The notes below the pieces were generated by a model. It saw only the letters and a list, made by a program, of their open reading frames with translations, was not told the DNA's origin and searched no databases. Made by a program: the position numbers and the translations under genes. Of a DNA stretch of 5,845 bases, positions 1 through 5,845 are shown in pieces; positions within the stretch are counted from its first letter, which is position 1; the number at the start of each line of letters is the position of its first letter. The DNA comes from JBDTSW01 sp039930945 (GTDB lineage Bacteria; Actinomycetota; Thermoleophilia; Solirubrobacterales; 70-9): contig JBDTSW010000114.1 in assembly GCA_039930945.1 (NCBI GenBank), positions 1-5,845 of the forward strand, written 5' to 3'.

Positions 1-1049
1 ATCTCGGCGTACTGCTCGGTGGTCGCCACGCCGACGTTGGAGTTCAGGTAGTGGCGGTCAACGTCGACGTAGACGCAGTCGATCGCGTCGACCGCGTCGG
101 CGAAGCCGTTGAAATCGACGTTGACGACATGGTTGACGTCCACCTGCTGGCCGGTGAGCTGCTTGACGACCTGGAGGGCCAGCTTCGGGCCGCCGTAGGT
201 GTAGGCGACGTTGAACTTGTCGATCCCGTGCCCGGGGATGTTCACCTTCAGGTCGCGAGGGATCGAGAGCTGCGAGATCAGTCCCTTGTCGGGGTCGACG
301 CGCAGCAGCATCGTCGTATCCGAGCGCCCTCGCGAGCCCTCGCCCGGGCGCACGTCGGAGCCGAGGATGAGAAAGTTCTGGGCCTCCTCGTCGAGGGCGT
401 CGAGCTGGCCGCTGAGCCCCTCCAGGCCCCCCAGGCCCTTGGCGATGTCGGTCAGGTAGACGAGCAGGCTGATCGAGGTCGCCGTCGCCATCGAGACGAT
501 GATCAGGAACGAGGCGGTGAGAAAGCGCGCCCACAGCCAGTGGCGCGGCGGCTGCAGCTCGTCGGCGGGAGCCTCGTCGGCGGGCGGGGGTTCGTCGGCG
601 CCGGTGCTGGCAGCGACGACGGTGGCGTCAGCCTCAGCGGCCTCCCCGGCTTCCTCTTCCTCCTCTTCGTCGACTACCTCCTGCTCGGCGCCCGGGCCGG
701 GGTCCGTCACCCCGCGCTTCGCCGCATGCTCGGCCGTCCGCGCCTGCAGGCCCGCCAGGGCGGCCTCGCGGGCTTCCTCCTGGTCGCCGACGGCAAGCGT
801 GTCCGCCTCGCGGGTCAGCTCTTGGTCTTCGACCTCTTCCTCGTCTGCCTCGGCCGCGGGCTCCTCGTCTGCCTGGGCCGCGGGCTCCTCGTCTGCCTCG
901 GCCTCGGGCTCCTCGTCGGGAAGCCCGCTCCAGCCCTGCTTGCCGGCCCAGGTGGCCGGCTGCGGCTGATCGAGGTCCTCCCCGCCGTCGTCGGGGGGCG
1001 CGTCGTCGCGCTCGGGGGCGTCGTCCACTTCGTCGCGGTCGATGCTCAT
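1..1049 (-). CDS. LCP (LytR-CpsA-Psr) family cell-envelope glycopolymer ligase, 5' part
   Basis: The protein starts at ATG 1049 and is open to the window edge: 349 complete codons, C-terminus missing. Residues 1-170 are a probably disordered cytoplasmic region, very acidic (about 58 Asp/Glu against 9 Lys/Arg by hand count), with an octapeptide repeat at 47-70. One membrane helix follows at about 176-199, then the extracellular LCP domain from about 225. Family motifs are clear: LGSDVR (229-234), RSDT (242-245), SIPRD (262-266), DKFNVAYTYGGP (277-288) and the VDFNGF block (311-316). These Asp and Arg residues bind the polyprenyl-pyrophosphate substrate and metal in known LCP enzymes. Family members transfer teichoic acid, arabinogalactan or capsule-type polymers to peptidoglycan; the polymer here is unknown. 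The common Gly-Gly after VDAL/VDAI is Asp-Cys (324-325). The start overlaps the upstream M20 stop as ATGA, and no good Shine-Dalgarno is visible, so translation is probably coupled. Family call is firm; specific role is not. Confidence 0.93.
   Translation of the reverse strand, partial: MSIDRDEVDDAPERDDAPPDDGGEDLDQPQPATWAGKQGWSGLPDEEPEAEADEEPAAQADEEPAAEADEEEVEDQELTREADTLAVGDQEEAREAALAGLQARTAEHAAKRGVTDPGPGAEQEVVDEEEEEEAGEAAEADATVVAASTGADEPPPADEAPADELQPPRHWLWARFLTASFLIIVSMATATSISLLVYLTDIAKGLGGLEGLSGQLDALDEEAQNFLILGSDVRPGEGSRGRSDTTMLLRVDPDKGLISQLSIPRDLKVNIPGHGIDKFNVAYTYGGPKLALQVVKQLTGQQVDVNHVVNVDFNGFADAVDAIDCVYVDVDRHYLNSNVGVATTEQYAE
840..911 (-). repeat. 24-bp tandem repeat, three units, inside the LCP gene
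   Basis: Three consecutive 24-bp units (840-863, 864-887, 888-911 on the plus strand) differ from the first by only one base each, and a further six bases of the unit continue to 917. The period is eight codons, so copy-number change would keep frame. The encoded octads read EPAAEADE-like in the acidic cytoplasmic tail (residues 47-70). Similarity ends abruptly on both sides, which suggests recent duplication rather than generic low complexity. Confidence 0.9.
1046..1049 (-). other. ATGA stop/start overlap between M20 and LCP genes
   Basis: On the minus strand the four bases read ATGA: ATG (1049-1047) starts the LCP gene and TGA (1048-1046) ends the M20 gene. Such overlaps commonly support reinitiation by the terminating ribosome. 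The bases just upstream are GC-rich with only a run of G about 11 nt from the ATG, not a clear Shine-Dalgarno, which makes coupling the more likely mode of initiation. Confidence 0.85.
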
Positions 1050-2164
1050 CGCGGCGCGCCCCCGCTGGCGTCGTCGGCGGCGAGCGCCGTCGGTAGCGTC
1101 GAGACGAACTCGACTATCGCCCGCCGGTAACTGGCCAGCGAGCTGATCGAGACCCACTCGTCGGGCCCGTGGTGCCCACCGCCCAGTGGTCCGAACTCGA
1201 CCGCCGGGATCCCGGCCGCGAGAAAGCAGACCGCGTCCGAGGCGCCATCACGGCCGACGCTGGTGACGCCGTTGGCGTGGTGATGCGCCGCCGCCGAGCA
1301 CAGCGCTCGCACATACACCGACTCGGCGTCGACGCTCGCCGGCGGGCGGGAAAAGCTCGAGACGACCTTGGCGTCGGGGAGGCCGCCGACCTGCTCGAGG
1401 ATCTCCACGGGCTCCTGCTCGGGCAGGTAGCGAACGTCGACGTCTATGAAGCAAGTGTCGGGCACCTTGTTCAGGGCGTCACCGCCGAGGATGCGACCGA
1501 GGTTGATCGAGGGGCGGTCGAAGAGCTCGGAACTCTGAGACGCAAACGGTAGCGACTGGATCCCGCGGAAGACGTCTATCGCCCGCAGGATCGCGTTCTC
1601 ACCCAGCCACGGCATCGCCCCGTGCGCCGCCCGGCCCGAGACCTGAAGCCGCATCGCCAGCACGCCCTTGGCGGCGACGCCGACGTGCATGTCGGTGGGC
1701 TCCCCGGTGATCGCGAAGTCGCCGACGAACCCCTCCTTGACCAGAAGCTCGCCGCCGCGGTCGGTCTCCTCCTCCGACTCCTCGTCGGGGACGACCCCGA
1801 GCCTGACCCGGACGTCGCCCTGCCGGCGCAGGTCGGCGACGGCCAGCAGCAGCGCCGCCAGGGCGCCCTTCATGTCGTATGAGCCGCGTCCGAGGAGCCG
1901 GTCGCCATCGACGCGCGGACGGAACTGCTGCTCACGGCCGGGCACGACATCGAGGTGGCCGTGCAGCAACACCGTCGTGCCCCCCTCAGGGCCGACCGTC
2001 GCCGTCGTCACCGGGAGGCCGCGGATGTCGAGCTGGCCCGACTCCACCTCACGCGAGTCGAGCCACCCCTTGACGAAGCCCGCGCACAGCTTGATTCCCT
2101 CCTCGGTGGAGGTGTCGTAGCCGATCAGCTTCTCGGCGAGCGCCTGCTCCTCTGACGTTCCCAT
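1046..2164 (-). CDS. M20-family metallopeptidase / ArgE-DapE-type deacylase
   Basis: This 372-residue protein is a probable di-zinc amidohydrolase of the family containing acetylornithine deacetylase, succinyl-diaminopimelate desuccinylase and carboxypeptidase G2. Visible residues, numbered from ATG 2164: HGHLD with metal ligand His70 and catalytic-loop Asp72; bridging Asp97 in SYDMKG; general-base and ligand Glu128-Glu129 in PDEES; Glu155 in TGEP; His332 in HHGPDE. The lid-domain histidine is His181 in GRAAHGAMP, followed by the usual GENAI. No signal peptide or membrane segment is seen, so it is probably cytosolic. The reading frame extends four codons further to a TTG at 2176, but GGAG sits six bases before ATG 2164, so I prefer that start. 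Substrate cannot be told from sequence: N-acyl amino acid, dipeptide or diaminopimelate derivatives are all possible. It lies 51 bases after atpC and overlaps the LCP start, so it is likely co-transcribed with both. Confidence 0.92.
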   Translation of the reverse strand: MGTSEEQALAEKLIGYDTSTEEGIKLCAGFVKGWLDSREVESGQLDIRGLPVTTATVGPEGGTTVLLHGHLDVVPGREQQFRPRVDGDRLLGRGSYDMKGALAALLLAVADLRRQGDVRVRLGVVPDEESEEETDRGGELLVKEGFVGDFAITGEPTDMHVGVAAKGVLAMRLQVSGRAAHGAMPWLGENAILRAIDVFRGIQSLPFASQSSELFDRPSINLGRILGGDALNKVPDTCFIDVDVRYLPEQEPVEILEQVGGLPDAKVVSSFSRPPASVDAESVYVRALCSAAAHHHANGVTSVGRDGASDAVCFLAAGIPAVEFGPLGGGHHGPDEWVSISSLASYRRAIVEFVSTLPTALAADDASGGAPR

Positions 2165-2170
2165 CAAGCG

Positions 2171-2174
2171 CTCC
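2171..2174 (-). promoter_or_regulatory. Ribosome binding site GGAG deciding the M20 start
   Basis: The minus strand reads GGAG, then six bases, then ATG at 2164. This spacing fits ATG 2164. The upstream in-frame TTG (2176-2174) overlaps the GGAG itself and has no such element at usable distance, so the longer form is less likely. Confidence 0.7.
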
Positions 2175-2192
2175 AAGGTAGCGCGCCCGGTG

Positions 2193-2209
2193 CCGTCGCC
2201 CGGCGACAG
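2193..2209 (-). other. Small hairpin in the atpC-M20 gap, function unclear
   Basis: Seven bases after the atpC stop the transcript reads CTGTCGC, a three-base CGG loop, then GCGACGG: a 7-bp stem with one G-U pair. No T-tract follows, so it does not look like an intrinsic terminator. It might mark an mRNA processing or stability boundary at the end of the atp cistrons, or be a chance product of high GC. The rest of the 51-base gap holds only the M20 ribosome binding site. Confidence 0.35.
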
Positions 2210-2215
2210 GCGGCT

Positions 2216-2635
2216 CTAGTTCGATTCGGCGATCGCAAGGAAGGCTTTGGCCCGGGCCCTGTCGCGCTCGGCGGCGTCGCGGTCAGCCGAGCCCTCCGCA
2301 GCTTCCCCCAGGCGCTGCTCGGCCTCGTCGAGGCGGGTCCGCAGATCGGAGGCGTCGAGGTCTGAGGGCCGGCCGGCCTCGGCGACGAGCAGGCGGGCGC
2401 GGTTGGCGAAGACCTCCAGCCACCCCTCGCCCTGGGCGTAGCGCTCGGGCTCGCCGCCGTCCGAGTCGTGCAGGCGCAACTCGCAGGGCACGAGCCGGGC
2501 GATCATCGGAGCGTGGCGGGCGCGGATCCCGACCTCGCCGACCTCCGTCCGCGTCGAGAGCTGGAACAGCTCGCCCTCGAACACGGTGCCCTCCGGGGTC
2601 AGGACCTGCGCCTCGAGCCTGTGTTCACCGGCCAC
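2216..2635 (-). CDS. atpC: ATP synthase F1 subunit epsilon
   Basis: A 139-residue protein, normal length for epsilon. It is the central-stalk subunit that joins gamma to the c-ring and in many bacteria restrains ATP hydrolysis through its C-terminal helices. The N-terminal beta-sandwich (about 4-88) shows the LTPEGTVFEGE opening and the GEVGIRARHAPMIARL stretch holding the conserved His41. After residue 90 comes a charged helical hairpin rich in Ala, Glu and Arg (DLRTRLDEAEQRL and onward), the complete two-helix C-terminal domain. A Cys (51) replaces the Gly often found after the LxP of that first domain. The start is GTG at 2635, five bases after the atpD stop; the longest purine run upstream (GGACGG) lies within the end of atpD and is distant, so initiation probably depends on atpD translation. 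This is the last gene of the standard atp order. Confidence 0.95.
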   Translation of the reverse strand: MAGEHRLEAQVLTPEGTVFEGELFQLSTRTEVGEVGIRARHAPMIARLVPCELRLHDSDGGEPERYAQGEGWLEVFANRARLLVAEAGRPSDLDASDLRTRLDEAEQRLGEAAEGSADRDAAERDRARAKAFLAIAESN

Positions 2636-2640
2636 GGGGT

Positions 2641-5000
<2,360 letters not shown>

Positions 5001-5007
5001 CAGAAGA

Positions 5008-5034
5008 GGCGGCTAGGCGCTCACTGCCTCCGCC
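5008..5034 (-). promoter_or_regulatory. Intercistronic hairpin spanning the atpA stop codon
   Basis: The transcript can fold as GGCGG-AGGC, a seven-base loop (AGTGAGC), GCCT, a two-base bulge (AG) and CCGCC: nine G-C-rich base pairs. The atpA stop TAG (5015-5013) comprises the last paired base of the inner stem and the bulge, and the structure ends seven bases before the atpG ATG. No T-tract follows, so it is not a terminator. It could slow or limit initiation at atpG. Short hairpins also arise by chance in such GC-rich DNA, so function is inferred. Confidence 0.5.
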
Positions 5035-5845
5035 GTCCGGCCCGGCTTGGAGCGCTTCTCCTCGGACTTGACGCGGTCGGACTCGCCCTCCTCGAGCGGA
5101 TTGCCCTCCGCGTCGAAGTCGGGGCCGAAGTCGTCGATCATCTCGGTGATCGCCTTGCTCAGCTCCTCCTCGTCGTCATCCGAGAGTTGCCCTTCGCTGA
5201 TCCTGCCCATCAGCTCCTCCGACTCGGTCTTCAGCCGCGACAGCAGGTCCTGGAGGAAGTCCTGGACGCGCTCGACCTTGATCCGGTCCAGGTATCCGCC
5301 CGTGCCGGCGTGGATCGACGCCACCTGATCGGCGACCGAGAGCGCGTTGCGCTCGTTCTGCTTGAGCATCTCCACCAGGCGCTCGCCGCGGGCGAGCTGG
5401 CGCTGCGTCTCGGGGTCGAGCTCCGACCCGAACTGGGCGAAGGCCTCAAGGTCGCGGTACTGCGAGAGGTCGAGCTTGAGCTTTCCGGCGACCTTCTTCA
5501 TCGCCTTCGTCTGCGCGTTGCCGCCCACCCGCGAGACCGAGATGCCGACGTTGATCGCCGGCCTCACGCCCGAGAAGAAGAGGTCGGACTCGAGGAAGAT
5601 CTGACCGTCGGTGATCGAGATCACGTTGGTCGGGATGTAGGCGGAGACGTCGTTGGCCTGCGTCTCGATGATCGGCAGCGCCGTCAATGAGCCCCCGCCG
5701 AGCTCATCGTTGAGGCGCACTGCCCGCTCCAGCAGCCGCGAGTGCAGGTAGAAGACGTCGCCCGGGTAGGCCTCGCGGCCGGGAGGGCGCCGCAGCAGCA
5801 GCGACATCTGGCGGTACGCGTAGGCGTGCTTGGTGAGGTCGTCGT
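5013..5845 (-). CDS. atpA: ATP synthase F1 subunit alpha, C-terminal part
   Basis: The last 276 residues of alpha, the non-catalytic nucleotide-binding partner of beta; the 5' end lies beyond the right edge. The frame is open from the edge, and the internal Met at 5807 is not the start, since the preceding codons give the family sequence [12 protein letters not shown]. Visible landmarks: [20 protein letters not shown] at fragment residues 16-35, and the alpha/beta signature [10 protein letters not shown] followed at once by Arg105 of the fragment in SVSRVGG, the arginine finger that reaches the catalytic site of beta. The helical C-terminal domain follows ([20 protein letters not shown]). Beyond the usual end, near GPDFD, the protein continues for about 36-38 polar, charged residues (about 5016-5126). 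Such tails are known in actinobacterial alpha subunits. Stop TAG is 12 bases before atpG. Confidence 0.97.
   Translation of the reverse strand, partial: DDLTKHAYAYRQMSLLLRRPPGREAYPGDVFYLHSRLLERAVRLNDELGGGSLTALPIIETQANDVSAYIPTNVISITDGQIFLESDLFFSGVRPAINVGISVSRVGGNAQTKAMKKVAGKLKLDLSQYRDLEAFAQFGSELDPETQRQLARGERLVEMLKQNERNALSVADQVASIHAGTGGYLDRIKVERVQDFLQDLLSRLKTESEELMGRISEGQLSDDDEEELSKAITEMIDDFGPDFDAEGNPLEEGESDRVKSEEKRSKPGRTAEAVSA

Noticed and set aside
58..534. Minus-strand frame of 158 codons within the LCP region
   Set aside because: It is in a different frame from the LCP protein, which has the conserved motifs and membrane helix; this one is Arg/Pro-rich shadow sequence.
51..1130. Long open frame on the plus strand opposite the LCP gene
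   Set aside because: It is antisense to a gene with clear LCP motifs, its sequence is Val/Leu/Gly-rich without family resemblance, and its apparent leucine-rich repeats simply mirror the 24-bp repeat. High GC suppresses stops on the opposite strand.
2175..2185. TACCTT-like -10 box before the M20 gene
   Set aside because: It partly abuts the ribosome binding site, leaves too little room for a leader, and I see no matching -35 element. A promoter in the gap cannot be supported.
2193..2209. Intrinsic terminator after atpC
   Set aside because: The 7-bp hairpin lacks a following T-tract and the next gene lies close in the same direction, so termination is not supported.

Overview
This window is a GC-rich bacterial chromosome segment in which every supported gene lies on the minus strand. 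In transcription order (right to left) they are the 3' part of atpA, then atpG, atpD and atpC (F1 ATP synthase alpha, gamma, beta and epsilon), an M20-family metallo-deacylase, and the 5' part of a LytR-CpsA-Psr (LCP) cell-envelope ligase that runs off the left edge. The lineage looks like Actinomycetota. The strong GC third-position bias, the LCP protein, the C-terminally extended alpha subunit and the style of the epsilon subunit and LCP motifs all fit, and class Thermoleophilia (Solirubrobacterales-like) is my best guess. That placement rests on remembered family resemblance and is an inference.

Layout: atpA occupies 5013-5845 (5' end outside the window), atpG 4080-5000, atpD 2641-4068 and atpC 2216-2635. 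Gaps between them are 12, 11 and 5 bases, so this is the usual tightly packed tail of an atp operon. A 51-base gap with a small hairpin but no T-tract separates atpC from the M20 gene (1046-2164). The M20 stop overlaps the LCP start in an ATGA (1046-1049). No stretch over 300 bases lacks a gene.

Function: the four ATP synthase subunits form the alpha3-beta3-gamma-epsilon catalytic and rotor part of the membrane ATP synthase. All catalytic motifs visible in alpha and beta are intact. The M20 enzyme keeps all its metal ligands and is probably a cytosolic amidohydrolase of the ArgE/DapE type with unknown substrate. The LCP protein is a single-pass membrane protein whose outer domain would attach glycopolymers to the cell wall. 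It carries an unusually long, very acidic cytoplasmic N-terminal region with a 24-bp tandem repeat.

I see no novel defence, mobile or RNA system here. The points most worth a second look are the acidic repeat-bearing LCP tail, the hairpin holding the atpA stop codon ahead of an atpG without a Shine-Dalgarno sequence, the alpha C-terminal extension, and the coupled M20-LCP pair downstream of the ATP synthase genes.
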